Source of the DNA: Cytobacillus oceanisediminis 2691 | GTDB lineage: Bacteria > Bacillota > Bacilli > Bacillales > Cytobacillaceae | Assembly: GCF_007678455.1 (NCBI RefSeq) | Contig: NZ_VEEP01000005.1 | Location: forward strand, 272,727 to 328,488 | Direction: 5' to 3' | DNA: 55,762 nt | Made by a program: the position numbers and the translations under genes | The notes under the pieces: generated by a model | Seen by the model: only the letters and a program-made list of their open reading frames with translations | What the model was told of the DNA's origin: nothing | Databases searched by the model: none | In this document: positions 28,924 through 38,352 of the stretch, piece after piece | How the letters are laid out: every line of letters starts with the position of its first letter | Position numbering within the stretch: position 1 is the first letter of the stretch

Positions 28924-29049
28924 GAATTGGCAAATAAAGACAAAAAACAACCTAATTTATATATTAATTTAAAAGTCAATCAATTATAATACTGGTAGAT
29001 ACATAGTTCTTTTGTACCGGGAAAATAAAACTAAAAAGGAGAGGTTCGA

Positions 29050-29514
29050 ATGTTAAAAGCGATTAAGAAAAAAATGAAAGATCAAAGAGGTTTGACACTT
29101 GTCGAACTTTTGGCGGTTATTGTTATTTTGGGGATTATTGCTGCGATTGCTGTGCCGAGTGTAGGTAGTATTATAGAAAATTCTAAAAAAGATGCTCACA
29201 TCGCTAATGCTAAACAAATGGCAAATGCTGCTAGGTTGGCAGTAACTAATGGCACTATTACTGTCCCAAGTAGTGGATCAGTGAATATTGATTTAGGAGA
29301 CTTGAAAACCGGTGGCTACATTGAGAATATTAAAAACCCTAGTAATAAAAGTGTAAATTACAATGACGATGCGAGTCTTGTAACCATTACCAAGGTTACT
29401 GGAGGATATAAATATAGAGTAACTTTAAAAAGTGGTTCTGATGCTAGTTTAATAAACCACATTACTGATGATGTAGACGCAAGCGAACTTGAAAGAACAA
29501 ACGTTTCTTTATAA
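29050..29514 (+). CDS. Major type IV pilin
   Basis: The prepilin leader MLKAIKKKMKDQRG is cut after Gly14, leaving LTLVELLAVIVILGIIAAIAVPS with the conserved Glu5. The mature protein is about 140 residues, with a central alpha-helix (AKQMANAARLAVTNGT) and a C-terminal beta region. Its neighbour PilD would cleave and methylate it. The gene is more AT-rich than its neighbours. It follows a 126-bp gap with TATAAT at 28985-28990, so it may have its own promoter for high expression. AAAGGAGAGG precedes the ATG. It also resembles ComGC. Confidence 0.9.
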   Translation: MLKAIKKKMKDQRGLTLVELLAVIVILGIIAAIAVPSVGSIIENSKKDAHIANAKQMANAARLAVTNGTITVPSSGSVNIDLGDLKTGGYIENIKNPSNKSVNYNDDASLVTITKVTGGYKYRVTLKSGSDASLINHITDDVDASELERTNVSL

Positions 29515-29518
29515 TAAT

Positions 29519-30271
29519 ATGTATATTTTCTTATTTAGTTACGGCCTCCTTCTAGGCTCCTTCTACAACGTTGTAGGACTGCGAGTGCCGGAAGGCAAAT
29601 CCATCGTAGCACCGCGCTCTTCCTGTCCGAAATGCGGGCACCAGTTGATGGCACTTGAGTTAATTCCTGTTCTATCATATCTATTCCAAAGGGGGAAGTG
29701 CCGCCAGTGCAAGGTCGGCATTTCTCCCGTTTATCCTTTCTTCGAGCTTTTGACGGGCTTGCTTTTTGCCGGAGCATTTCTGTTAAAGGGCTGGAACTAT
29801 GAGCTTTTGATCGCTCTTACGCTCATCTCTTTGTTTATTATTATTACGGTCTCTGATCTGGCTTATATGATCATCCCTGATAGGGTGCTGCTGGTGTTCG
29901 CAGGGATTTTTGCTCTCGAGCGAATCTATCAGCCTCTTATGCCTTGGTGGGCTTCTCTTATCGGTGCAGCTGCTGGATTCATTCTCCTCCTATTAATCGC
30001 TTTCGCAAGTAAGGGTGGCATGGGCGGCGGTGATATCAAGCTTTTTGCGTTGATTGGTTTCGCTGTTGGTTTTAAATCGATGCTGCTCTCCTTCTTTTTT
30101 TCCACCTTCTTTGGGGCTTTTTTCGGAATCATCGGCCTGCTATTTGGTCTGGTAAAGAAGAAGCAGCCCATTCCATTCGGGCCATTCATCGGCATTGGCA
30201 CGCTGACTGCATATTTTTTCGGAGAGAAAATAATAGATTGGTATCTGAATCTATTGCTTACAGTTTTTTAA
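29519..30271 (+). CDS. comC: Prepilin peptidase/N-methyltransferase (PilD/ComC)
   Basis: This membrane aspartic protease cleaves prepilin leaders and N-methylates the new N-terminus. The 250 residues begin MYIFLFSYGLLLGSFYN. The cytoplasmic domain has the CPKC/CRQC tetracysteine (Cys36, 39, 61, 64). The catalytic aspartates are probably Asp113 (VSD) and Asp172 in GGGDIK. I chose the ATG at 29519, 4 bp after the pilin stop. The upstream TTG at 29489 lies in the pilin frame and neither has a good ribosome binding site, so coupling to pilin translation is likely. It is the positional equivalent of B. subtilis comC. Confidence 0.93.
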   Translation: MYIFLFSYGLLLGSFYNVVGLRVPEGKSIVAPRSSCPKCGHQLMALELIPVLSYLFQRGKCRQCKVGISPVYPFFELLTGLLFAGAFLLKGWNYELLIALTLISLFIIITVSDLAYMIIPDRVLLVFAGIFALERIYQPLMPWWASLIGAAAGFILLLLIAFASKGGMGGGDIKLFALIGFAVGFKSMLLSFFFSTFFGAFFGIIGLLFGLVKKKQPIPFGPFIGIGTLTAYFFGEKIIDWYLNLLLTVF

Positions 30272-30287
30272 TAAGGAGTTTTTTGAA

Positions 30288-31283
30288 ATGGCATTTCCTT
30301 TTTTTTCTGGCAGAAGCAAAGTTGTCAATATTGTCATCAATGACCATGCTATTCGTTATGTTGAATTAAAACAGAAGAATCCAGCCATTCCGCTTCATTA
30401 TGGACAGCGCTTTTTGCCTCCGGGTGTCATTTCGGACGGAAAGATTCAAGATTTTGATACATTGGAGAATATCCTTGACGAATGCATTGAAGATTGGAAG
30501 ATTGCTAAAAGGGAAGTTCGGTTCATAGTACCCGATTCCCTGGTGATGATCAGAAAGGTTTCTATTCCCTCTGATGTGAAAGAGGATGAAATCCATGGTT
30601 ACTTATATTTGGAGTTAGGGACTTCAATCCACCTGCCTTTTGAGGATCCGGTGTTCGATATTGTAACCCTTGGCTCTGAGGGCAAACAACAAGAAGTTCT
30701 AGTTTTTGCTTCTCCTGAAAAATATGTGACTGAATACGCAGATTTGTTCAAAGCTGCCAGACTTAAACCGATTGCTGCCGATATCTCCCCGCTGGCGATA
30801 TACAGGCTATATCACCAATCTGATTTATTCCGCAAACATGATGTCCTGCTGTCGGTCCGGTTTGACCTTGATGTTATCAGCATGTGTGTATTTGAGGAAC
30901 ATATCCCTGTTTTTATGCGTCATATCCCTGGTGACTTGAAAGATAACTGGAAGGTCAAGTTGAGTAAAGGTGAAGTTTCTGAACAGACAATGGTGTATGA
31001 AGGAGAAATTTCCGAGCTATCCTTTCAGCTTGAGGATATTTACCGCGATATCATAAAGTTGATGGATTTTTACCGTTATTCACTTACCCAGGGTAAAAAA
31101 GAAGTAACAAAAATCCTGGTAACTGGGGACCATCCAATGCTTGAACGTGTAATTGCAGACATGAAGGAACAATTTGAAGTCCATGTGGATACCTTGAGTA
31201 TCAATTTACCTGGAAGTGAGCAGGGTATCTTCCCTGATTCTTTTCATCTGGCGCTGGGCCTTGGATTAAAAGAGGTGCAATGA
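30288..31283 (+). CDS. pilM: PilM actin-like pilus assembly protein
   Basis: PilM is a cytoplasmic actin-like protein that binds the N-terminus of PilN and joins the inner membrane alignment complex. The 331 residues show the early strands VVNIVINDHAIRYVELK, PDSLVMIRKVSIP, and a late nucleotide-binding-like segment KILVTGDHPMLERV. The N-terminal region before VVNIVI is hydrophobic and short. AAGGAG precedes the ATG. The stop shares a base with the pilN start. Confidence 0.88.
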   Translation: MAFPFFSGRSKVVNIVINDHAIRYVELKQKNPAIPLHYGQRFLPPGVISDGKIQDFDTLENILDECIEDWKIAKREVRFIVPDSLVMIRKVSIPSDVKEDEIHGYLYLELGTSIHLPFEDPVFDIVTLGSEGKQQEVLVFASPEKYVTEYADLFKAARLKPIAADISPLAIYRLYHQSDLFRKHDVLLSVRFDLDVISMCVFEEHIPVFMRHIPGDLKDNWKVKLSKGEVSEQTMVYEGEISELSFQLEDIYRDIIKLMDFYRYSLTQGKKEVTKILVTGDHPMLERVIADMKEQFEVHVDTLSINLPGSEQGIFPDSFHLALGLGLKEVQ

Positions 31284-31921
31284 TGCTTGTAGAGATTAAT
31301 CTTTTACCTAAAAAAGAACATAAGAAATCCTCCGTACTCTTTATGGCACTGGCAGGAATTCTTTTAGTATCGGTAAGTGCCTCGGTTATTTTTTTTCAGG
31401 GAAGCAGCTACGAGGACAGGATGGCTTCTCTTGATCAACAGATTGTGAATGTTCAAAAGCTGAATGAAGTCCAACAGGCAAAATTAGCTGATGGAGATAC
31501 AGGCAGTTCTGCTGCGATGCTTCAGCAAGCGGTGGAGTGGGCAGAACAATACCCAGTTGAAACGGTTCCGCTTCTGCAGAGGGTCATCGGACTTTTGCCG
31601 GAGCGAGGATTTATCCAGGAACTTGAATACGGTAATGCAAACTCTGTAGTGATTAAGATTCAGTTTGATGCCTCAAGAGATGCGGCATTTTATTTGAGTT
31701 CATTAAAAGACTCGGAGTGGGTTGAGAAAGTGATACTTTTGAATATTGTGGCAGAAACTGATGACCAAGTAACAAGTACCGCAGGAGCAACACTTTCTTC
31801 TTCTCAAGCGAGAGAAGAGGAAACCCTTCCGCGCTATAGTGCGGAATACGAAATCTTTTTCAAGCCTGAACAATTCAAAGGGCACAAGGGAATTGCTTCT
31901 AAAGAAGGAAGTGGCACATGA
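31283..31921 (+). CDS. pilN: PilN pilus alignment protein
   Basis: The N-terminal MLVEINLLPKKE is the PilM-binding motif typical of PilN (INLLP). One membrane helix follows (about 19-40), then a coiled periplasm-side helix (DQQIVNVQKLNEVQQAKL) and a ferredoxin-like fold (about 100-160). The length is 212 residues. GAGGTG sits 5 nt before the ATG at 31283; the ATG at 31280 is 2 nt from it and is less likely. It overlaps pilM by one base and pilO by four. Confidence 0.88.
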   Translation: MLVEINLLPKKEHKKSSVLFMALAGILLVSVSASVIFFQGSSYEDRMASLDQQIVNVQKLNEVQQAKLADGDTGSSAAMLQQAVEWAEQYPVETVPLLQRVIGLLPERGFIQELEYGNANSVVIKIQFDASRDAAFYLSSLKDSEWVEKVILLNIVAETDDQVTSTAGATLSSSQAREEETLPRYSAEYEIFFKPEQFKGHKGIASKEGSGT

Positions 31922-32739
31922 ACCTCCAACTTGAAAAGAAACATATCATGACAATGCTTGCTATAGGATTGTTGGCAATATTGATCTATTTAGGTGGTTT
32001 TGTTCTTTACATATCTCCTTTGAAAGGCAGCATCGCATTAAAAGAAAGCCAGCTTAAAACAGAGCAAAAGCTGAGCAAGACATTGGAGAGCCGTATATCC
32101 ACAGCTAGTGGGAGTGATTTTAATAGTACTGTTGAACTTCAGAAAAAGCTCCCCGTCGACCCGATGACCGAACAGCTCGTGTTAGACCTTGAGAAGGCGG
32201 AGGTCATATCTGATAGTTATATCACTTCGATGGAATTCAATCATGACGGAGAAATCGCCAGTCACGAACAGGCTAGTAACAGCGGGAAGCAAAGTTCAGA
32301 GGAGGAAACTGCCAATGGCCAAAACCAGGGGGTGGAAACCATTTCTGCAAACAATGCGCCGCAGGTAAATCTTCCTAAAGGGGTTTCTAAATCCTCTGTG
32401 ACGGTTACAGTTGAGTCCCACGGCTATTTTTCCCTCGAAAAATTCCTGGCCACTATGGAGGACTTACAGCGAATTGTTATGATTGAAGCCATGTCATTCA
32501 GCGGTCCTGAGGAAATTACTTCTCTTTCGGATAAAAATAGTAAAATTACGATGACCGTTACAATAAACACGTTCTATCTGTCAGGTGTTGATGACTTAAA
32601 GGCTGAAAGCACTAAGATCGAAACCCCAGCCCCGGCCAACAAGCGCAATCCGTTCCCGACTTTCGGAGATTATTCAGAAGATAATCTTATAGAGTCAGAA
32701 AAGTCTATTGATGAAACTAGTGAAATGGATGGCAACTAA
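31918..32739 (+). CDS. pilO: PilO-like pilus alignment protein
   Basis: The 273-residue bitopic protein has an N-terminal helix at about 12-32 (LLAILIYLGGFVLYI), a coiled-coil segment (ALKESQLKTEQKLSKTLE), then a ferredoxin-like region near 165-230. Between them (about 105-145) is a Ser/Glu/Gln-rich linker. PilO pairs with PilN in the inner membrane. Identification rests on order and topology more than on sequence. It overlaps pilN in ATGA and ends the operon before a strong terminator. Confidence 0.8.
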   Translation: MNLQLEKKHIMTMLAIGLLAILIYLGGFVLYISPLKGSIALKESQLKTEQKLSKTLESRISTASGSDFNSTVELQKKLPVDPMTEQLVLDLEKAEVISDSYITSMEFNHDGEIASHEQASNSGKQSSEEETANGQNQGVETISANNAPQVNLPKGVSKSSVTVTVESHGYFSLEKFLATMEDLQRIVMIEAMSFSGPEEITSLSDKNSKITMTVTINTFYLSGVDDLKAESTKIETPAPANKRNPFPTFGDYSEDNLIESEKSIDETSEMDGN

Positions 32740-32768
32740 TCTAGTAAAAAAATTGACGAAAGCATTCT

Positions 32769-32803
32769 ATAACAAGACGACAAAAGTCTTGTTATTTTTT
32801 TTT
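32769..32803 (+). terminator. Intrinsic terminator of the pilus operon
   Basis: ATAACAAGAC (32769-32778) pairs perfectly with GTCTTGTTAT (32786-32795) around a 7-nt loop, followed by eight T residues. Confidence 0.95.
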
Positions 32804-32856
32804 GTCTGTGTGATAGGATGAAGCAAAACAGGAACGGGCAGGGGGAGGTACAAGCT

Positions 32857-33978
32857 TTGGACAAGCATGGCAAAACGATTACAATCAAGATTAATGGCAA
32901 GAACCGTCCGGTTCAGGAAGACAGGCAGGATCACCAAAACGGCATCGAAAAAAAGAAGCAGAAAGAAGATAAGGTTGAAAATAGTAAAATTGAAAAAGAA
33001 AATAGCGGCAAGTTCCCGATTAATGATCTTCGTGATGATCGGGGCAAGGTATATCCACTGGATAATGAAGCAGCGTTAAATGAAACTGCGGCTGCCCAGG
33101 AAAAGACTGAGGAAGACTTTGACTGGATTTTACCTGATCCCGTCGAACAGGAGATTGTCAAAGAATATAAAATCGCGCCAAAGCAGCAGAAGAAGAAAAA
33201 GAAAAGTCTGGGGATATCGGTTTGGAACACAAAAACAAAACGTAGCAACCGGTTTTACACGACAATTTTTGTGACGGTCTTTTTGGCGGTGTTGCTGGGA
33301 ACGGCGTTTGGGATTACTTTCCTTAAGTTTGTCGCATCTGAACAAGACACGACTGCACTACCGACTGTGAGTGCCCCGAAAGAAGGCTCTCCAGCGAAAA
33401 ATCCGGCGAGCGGCGGGGAAGAGCTAAAACTAAAACCAATTCCAGTGTTCATCGTCCAGAACGGAATTTTCACGACCGAGGATGGTGCGAAGGAACGAGT
33501 GAAGCTGCTTGCAGATAAAGGAGTCACGGCTGAGCAGTTTTCTGTAAATGGCCAATTCGCTGTCTATTTAGGAACAGCCGGCAGCATCGAGGCGGCGAAA
33601 CAACAGGCTGAGGCCCTCAAAGCCAAAGGTGTGGAGGTTTTTGCGAAGCCATTCGAAATTCCGGGAGGAACAGCCGCCGGTTTGAACGCAAATGAGGCAA
33701 AGTTCCTCCAACAAGCTCCGGAACTGTATTCAATCATGGTGAGCGGATCACAAGCTTCACCAGAGGAAGTGAAAAAGGCAGAAGATTTTAACGCACTCCT
33801 CGGAAAAATTGCGGACAAAAATATAAAGGATCAAAATATCTTAAAAGCGAAGGCCAGTATGGAGAAGGCAAGTGCTTCTTTCGCCAGCTACCAGAAGTCG
33901 AAGGACGCCAACCAGCTTGAGGAAATGGAGAAAAGCCTACTCTCATTCCTATCTGCCTATCAGGCCATTGGAAAATAA
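32857..33978 (+). CDS. spoIIB: SpoIIB, sporulation SPOR-domain protein
   Basis: SpoIIB localises to the sporulation septum and helps engulfment in B. subtilis. The 373 residues begin MDKHGKTITIKINGKNRPVQED, and KVTINGK-like starts are shared with B. subtilis SpoIIB. A charged cytoplasmic part, one membrane helix (about 130-155), and an outer SPOR-type region (VFIVQNGIFTTEDGAKERVK) follow. The start is TTG at 32857, with AGGGGGAGG upstream. The ATG at 32818 has no usable ribosome binding site. It lies between comC-pilMNO and maf, matching comC-spoIIB-maf in B. subtilis. Only about 50 bp separate it from the terminator, leaving little room for a promoter. Confidence 0.85.
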   Translation: MDKHGKTITIKINGKNRPVQEDRQDHQNGIEKKKQKEDKVENSKIEKENSGKFPINDLRDDRGKVYPLDNEAALNETAAAQEKTEEDFDWILPDPVEQEIVKEYKIAPKQQKKKKKSLGISVWNTKTKRSNRFYTTIFVTVFLAVLLGTAFGITFLKFVASEQDTTALPTVSAPKEGSPAKNPASGGEELKLKPIPVFIVQNGIFTTEDGAKERVKLLADKGVTAEQFSVNGQFAVYLGTAGSIEAAKQQAEALKAKGVEVFAKPFEIPGGTAAGLNANEAKFLQQAPELYSIMVSGSQASPEEVKKAEDFNALLGKIADKNIKDQNILKAKASMEKASASFASYQKSKDANQLEEMEKSLLSFLSAYQAIGK

Positions 33979-34034
33979 GCCATAGTAGTAACGAAGCCCC
34001 AAAAGAATATTTTCCGGGAAATTGTACAAATTAA

Positions 34035-34074
34035 CAGAGCCTTCGCCATTTTGCGGCAGGCTCTGATTTTTTTT
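34035..34074 (+). terminator. Intrinsic terminator after spoIIB
   Basis: CAGAGCC (34035-34041) pairs with GGCTCTG (34059-34065), with an inner CGCC/GCGG-type stem, and is followed by about eight T residues. Confidence 0.92.
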
Positions 34075-34094
34075 GCCAATTACTTGGCTAATTA

Positions 34095-34123
34095 TTGTCG
34101 CAAATGGTGAACTCTGATAGTAT
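34095..34123 (+). promoter_or_regulatory. Probable SigA promoter of maf-radC
   Basis: TTGTCG (34095-34100), a 17-bp spacer and TAGTAT (34118-34123) form a good housekeeping promoter 47 bp before maf and just after a terminator. Confidence 0.65.
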
Positions 34124-34169
34124 TAGCTTGTGTCTCCCTTTGACGCAATAAGAAAAGAAAGGTGATTTT

Positions 34170-34742
34170 ATGCAACGCCTCATTTTAGCCTCTTCTTCTC
34201 CACGGCGAAAAGAACTTCTTGAAAACCTCCGCTTGGAATTCGAAATCTCGAGCAGTGATGCAGATGAAAGTTTCAGTGAGACCCTAAGCCCATCTGAAGC
34301 AGTGATGGAGCTTGCTTCAAGGAAGTCAGGGACAGTAGCTCAACATTTTCCGGATTGTTTTGTGATTGGCTCAGACACTGTTGTGGTCCATGATGGAATG
34401 ATTCTTGGAAAACCTGAAAGCGGACAAGAAGCTTCAAAGATGCTCAAAACGCTGTCTGGGAATACTCATTCAGTCTACACCGGAGTATCAATCATCTCCC
34501 CTGAGAAGGAAACGCGTTTTTATGAAAAAACAGATGTGACATTCTGGGATCTGTCAGATGAAGAAATCGACACCTATATAAAGAGCGGTGAACCATTCGA
34601 TAAGGCGGGCGGCTATGGAATCCAGGGATTCGGCAGCATGCTTGTCAGGGAAATCAGTGGAGATTACTACACAGTTGTTGGACTGCCTGTATCAAGATTG
34701 ATCAGGGAGTTAAGAAAAATCGGTTACAACCTTCCTTATTAA
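34170..34742 (+). CDS. maf: Maf nucleotide pyrophosphatase
   Basis: Maf-family enzymes hydrolyse noncanonical or canonical nucleoside triphosphates (dTTP/UTP type) to monophosphates and can affect septum formation. The 190 residues start with the family signature LILASSSPRRKELLENL. The catalytic region is VIGSDTVVVHDG, and the motif SGEPFDKAGGYGIQG matches the dTTP/UTP subfamily. AAAGGTG precedes the ATG. The maf-radC-mreBCD order matches B. subtilis. Confidence 0.95.
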   Translation: MQRLILASSSPRRKELLENLRLEFEISSSDADESFSETLSPSEAVMELASRKSGTVAQHFPDCFVIGSDTVVVHDGMILGKPESGQEASKMLKTLSGNTHSVYTGVSIISPEKETRFYEKTDVTFWDLSDEEIDTYIKSGEPFDKAGGYGIQGFGSMLVREISGDYYTVVGLPVSRLIRELRKIGYNLPY

Positions 34743-34806
34743 AAGAAAACCACAGAAACTTCTTCTACACTTCCCTCGTCATAATCATGACCGGGAGGAA
34801 AATGTA

Positions 34807-35496
34807 TTGTCTACACATTCATTAATGATCAGAGATTATCCGCAAAATGAGCGGCCGAGGGAGCGCTTTGTCCAGAATGGCCCCCAGAGCCTTTCCAACC
34901 ATGAATTACTTGCCCTGTTATTAGGCACGGGATCGCGGGATGAATCGGTCCTCCAGCTTGCGAACCGGATGCTTTCCCAGTTTGAGGGGCTGCGCCTGTT
35001 AAAGGACGCGACCCTCGAAGAACTGACCCAGATTAAAGGGATCGGCCAGGCAAAAGCGATCCATGTTCTCGCTGCCGTTGAAATCGGCAGGCGTATCGCC
35101 AATCATACCCTTGATGAACGCTATGTCATCCGCTCCCCGGAGGACGGTGCAAAATACCTCATGAATGATATGCGCTTTTTGACCCAAGAGCATTTCGTCT
35201 GCCTGTATTTGAATACGAAAAATCAGGTGATACACAGACAGACAATATTCATCGGCAGTCTTAACGCTTCGATTGTCCATCCGAGAGAAGTGTTCAAGGA
35301 GGCAGTCCGCAGGTCGGCGGCTTCAGTCATTTGCGTCCACAATCATCCATCCGGCGACCCGACCCCGAGCAGGGAGGATATCGAAGTCACCAAGCGGCTT
35401 AGTGAGTCGGGGAAAATAGTCGGAATTGAATTGCTAGACCATTTGATAATTGGGGAAAATAAATATGTTAGTTTGAAGGAAAAAGGGTATGTATGA
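34807..35496 (+). CDS. radC: RadC-family JAB-domain protein
   Basis: The 229-residue protein has an N-terminal helix-hairpin-helix segment (LTQIKGIGQAKAIH) and a C-terminal JAB/MPN metalloprotease-like domain. The zinc ligands are in VHNHPSGDPTPSREDIE. The role of RadC is unclear, and the old DNA-repair assignment is not supported. The start is TTG at 34807, 8 nt after GGGAGG; this fits B. subtilis RadC, which also has residues before the IKDLP-like motif. It lies between maf and mreB. Confidence 0.93.
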   Translation: MSTHSLMIRDYPQNERPRERFVQNGPQSLSNHELLALLLGTGSRDESVLQLANRMLSQFEGLRLLKDATLEELTQIKGIGQAKAIHVLAAVEIGRRIANHTLDERYVIRSPEDGAKYLMNDMRFLTQEHFVCLYLNTKNQVIHRQTIFIGSLNASIVHPREVFKEAVRRSAASVICVHNHPSGDPTPSREDIEVTKRLSESGKIVGIELLDHLIIGENKYVSLKEKGYV

Positions 35497-35657
35497 TACT
35501 AGGATTTTGATTGACGTTACGATATAATATAATTTATGATTTTTGCGGACGAGCTTAAAAACTCGTCGGAAAATCCGCCTATGAACATTCAACTAATTTT
35601 GTTATAGATTGCCTGTTCTTTTATTGCATTTTTTTGTTAAGAAAGGGAGATACAAAT

Positions 35658-36680
35658 ATGTTTGGGATTGGAACAAGAGACCTGGGAATCGATCTCGGTA
35701 CTGCGAATACGCTTGTTTTTGTTAAAGGAAAAGGGATTGTTTTAAGAGAGCCATCCGTTGTGGCCCTGCAGACAGATACAAAAAACATCGTCGCAGTGGG
35801 AAATGACGCTAAGAACATGATCGGACGTACGCCTGGTAACGTCGTAGCATTAAGGCCGATGAAGGACGGCGTCATCGCGGATTATGAAACAACAGCGACA
35901 ATGATGAAGTATTATATCAAGCAGGCTACGAAAAACAAAGGTTGGTTTGCCGGCAAGCCTTATGTAATGGTCTGTGTTCCATCAGGAATCACTGCGGTTG
36001 AAGAGCGCGCGGTAATCGACGCAACTCGACAGGCTGGCGCAAGGGATGCGTTCACGATTGAGGAACCGTTTGCAGCGGCCATCGGTGCCAACCTTCCAGT
36101 TTGGGAACCGACAGGAAGCATGGTGGTTGATATCGGGGGTGGAACAACAGAAGTCGCGATTATTTCCCTCGGCGGAATTGTTACATCCCAGTCTGTCCGC
36201 ATTGCCGGTGATGAGATGGACGACGCAATCATCAACTATATCCGTAAAACGTATAACCTTATGATTGGTGAGAGAACGGCAGAAACGATTAAGATGGAAG
36301 TAGGTTCAGCAGGTGACGCCGAAGGAATCGAAAACATGGAAATCCGCGGCCGTGATTTGTTGACCGGTTTGCCGAAAACAATTGAAATCACTGCAGAAGA
36401 AATTGCTAAAGCACTTCACGATACAGTATACGCGATTGTCGATGCTGTTAAGCTGACACTTGAAAAAACACCGCCGGAACTTGCTTCCGATATCATGGAC
36501 CGCGGAATTGTCCTGACAGGCGGAGGCGCATTGCTCCGTAACCTGGATAAAGTCATCAGTGAAGAAACAAAAATGCCAGTATTGATTGCTGAGGATCCTC
36601 TGGATTGTGTCGCTGCCGGAACAGGCAAGGCGTTGGATCATATCGATCTATTCAAGAGCAAAGCAAAAGAATCAAGATAA
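35658..36680 (+). CDS. mreB: MreB, actin-like cell-shape protein
   Basis: MreB forms membrane-bound filaments that orient lateral cell-wall synthesis. The 340 residues start [27 protein letters not shown], with the phosphate 1 motif, and contain the second ATP motif [31 protein letters not shown] is the adenosine motif. The ATG at 35658 follows AAGGGAGA; the in-frame TTG at 35634 adds eight unlike residues. A 161-bp upstream gap contains overlapping TATAAT boxes near 35523-35533 that may be its promoter. mreC follows after 76 bp containing an imperfect hairpin. Confidence 0.98.
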   Translation: MFGIGTRDLGIDLGTANTLVFVKGKGIVLREPSVVALQTDTKNIVAVGNDAKNMIGRTPGNVVALRPMKDGVIADYETTATMMKYYIKQATKNKGWFAGKPYVMVCVPSGITAVEERAVIDATRQAGARDAFTIEEPFAAAIGANLPVWEPTGSMVVDIGGGTTEVAIISLGGIVTSQSVRIAGDEMDDAIINYIRKTYNLMIGERTAETIKMEVGSAGDAEGIENMEIRGRDLLTGLPKTIEITAEEIAKALHDTVYAIVDAVKLTLEKTPPELASDIMDRGIVLTGGGALLRNLDKVISEETKMPVLIAEDPLDCVAAGTGKALDHIDLFKSKAKESR

Positions 36681-36756
36681 TTTGAAGAAGGGAAGCGGAA
36701 ATCATCCACTTCCCTCATCTTCTGTCATCCATATTTTTAGATTAGAGGTGTGAATC

Positions 36757-37647
36757 ATGCCACAGTTCTTTTTTAATAAACGCCTGATAATGCTTCTTGT
36801 GAGCATTATAGTCCTCGTGGCATTGATTGGTTTTTCTTTGAGGGAAAGAGAAGAATTAACATGGCCGGAGCAATTTGTCAAAGACTCGACCAGCTGGGTG
36901 CAATCCATTGTATCCAGACCAGTTAATTATGTTGCAGGCTTTATTGAAAACCTTCAAGACTTGCAAAATACATATCAGGAAAACAAAGAGTTGAAGAAAC
37001 GCGTTGATGATATGGCCCGCCTTGAAGCCAAAGTATACTCCCTTGAAAAAGAAAACGAGGAGCTTCAGGAAATTTTAGATAAAAAAGAATCGCTTGCAGA
37101 CTATGAACCAATCCAGGCCGTCAGGATTGCCAGAAGCCCTGAACGCTGGAATGAATTAATCATCATCAATAAAGGTGCGTCCAACGGTGTGGAAAAAAAC
37201 ATGGCTGTCATCACGTCTAAGGGGCTGATTGGCAAAGTAAAGAGCACAACGCCGTTTTCAGCCACAGTCCAATTGGTCAGCTCGATCGATCCTACCAACA
37301 GGATATCCGCCATCCTTCAGGCAGATAAGCCGCTTTACGGCACAATTGAAGGATATGACAAGAAAAAAGAACTGCTTTTACTGAAAGGCCTTCCGTACAA
37401 TGCCAAAATCGAAAAAGGGCAAAACGTCGTTACGACAGGAATGGGTGGTATCTTTCCAAAAGACTTGCCGATTGGCAAGGTCGTCGATGTCGTCCCTGAT
37501 CAATTTGGCTTGAATCAAACAGCCTATATAAAACCGGAAGCAAATCTCTATGATTTGGAACATGTCATGGTTGTCAAGAAATCCATGGTCTCTGTAGACC
37601 TTGAAGAAAGCTTGGAAGATAGCGAAGGTGAGGAGGAAGGCAATTGA
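36757..37647 (+). CDS. mreC: MreC, cell-shape protein
   Basis: MreC is a bitopic membrane protein that links MreB to the elongasome. The 296 residues have a short cytoplasmic end, a membrane helix at about 9-27 and a long coiled coil (about 65-115, ELKKRVDDMARLEAKVYSLE). The double beta-barrel domain follows (about 120-275, VITSKGLIGKV, VVTTGMGGIFPKDLPIGKV). An acidic tail ends the protein. The stop overlaps the mreD start in TTGA. Confidence 0.96.
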   Translation: MPQFFFNKRLIMLLVSIIVLVALIGFSLREREELTWPEQFVKDSTSWVQSIVSRPVNYVAGFIENLQDLQNTYQENKELKKRVDDMARLEAKVYSLEKENEELQEILDKKESLADYEPIQAVRIARSPERWNELIIINKGASNGVEKNMAVITSKGLIGKVKSTTPFSATVQLVSSIDPTNRISAILQADKPLYGTIEGYDKKKELLLLKGLPYNAKIEKGQNVVTTGMGGIFPKDLPIGKVVDVVPDQFGLNQTAYIKPEANLYDLEHVMVVKKSMVSVDLEESLEDSEGEEEGN

Positions 37648-38162
37648 TCCGTTTCCTGCTCCCCGCGCTTTTCGTTTTCTTATTCATTCTGGAAAGTTTG
37701 TTTGTTGAACTGCTGCCAGCTGAATTATTTAATAGTGACCGTATCCTCGTGCCGCATTTCCTGATGGCTGGGATTTTGTTTCTTACCGCATATCTGAGTC
37801 CGAAACATGGAATTCTGTACGGAATCATTTTTGGACTGCTTTTTGATCTAGTATACACAGAAATTATCGGGATTTATCTTTTCATGTTTCCGGTCATTGC
37901 CTATTTGTTCACATACATGATCAGGATTCTTCAAACCAATGTGCTGGTTGTTTCCATCCTGTCTCTTCTGGGGATTGCGTTATTGGAACTCGGGGTCTAT
38001 GAGATGATGCTGTTAATAAAAATTACTGACCTGGACTTTTCGACCTATGTTAAAATAAGACTAGTCCCTACCTTGATTTTGAATCTGGCCTTTATCATTT
38101 TGGCTGCCTATCCGTTCAAAAAGCAATTCGAGAACGCCGCAGACAGACTCAGGCATGATTAA
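37644..38162 (+). CDS. mreD: MreD, cell-shape membrane protein
   Basis: MreD is a small polytopic protein of the elongasome. The 172 residues have about five membrane segments (FLLPALFVFLFILESLF, LMAGILFLTAYLSP, GIIFGLLFDLVYTEIIGIY). The start is TTG at 37644, overlapping the mreC stop, with GGAGG 8 nt upstream. A hairpin and a 330-bp gap separate it from minC. That gap is longer than in B. subtilis, where mreBCD and minCD are co-transcribed. Confidence 0.93.
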   Translation: MIRFLLPALFVFLFILESLFVELLPAELFNSDRILVPHFLMAGILFLTAYLSPKHGILYGIIFGLLFDLVYTEIIGIYLFMFPVIAYLFTYMIRILQTNVLVVSILSLLGIALLELGVYEMMLLIKITDLDFSTYVKIRLVPTLILNLAFIILAAYPFKKQFENAADRLRHD

Positions 38163-38243
38163 GGGATCCATACGGAGATTTCAAAGGGACTTTACCATGG
38201 AATAGAAGCATTATGAAGAAAAAAGCAATCATGGATATGGAAA

Positions 38244-38282
38244 TAAAGGAATTTGGCAGGCGATTGTCGAATTCCTTTTAGG
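38244..38282 (+). terminator. Terminator-like hairpin after mreD
   Basis: AAAGGAATT (38245-38253) pairs perfectly with AATTCCTTT (38270-38278) and is followed by TT. It would limit read-through from mreBCD to minCD. A 12-bp palindrome AGACAATTGTCT follows at 38309-38320. Confidence 0.65.
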
Positions 38283-38352
38283 TACTATATGAAATTTATT
38301 TTTTTAGCAGACAATTGTCTTGCGCTTTAAGTTTTACTTTTACACTTAGATT

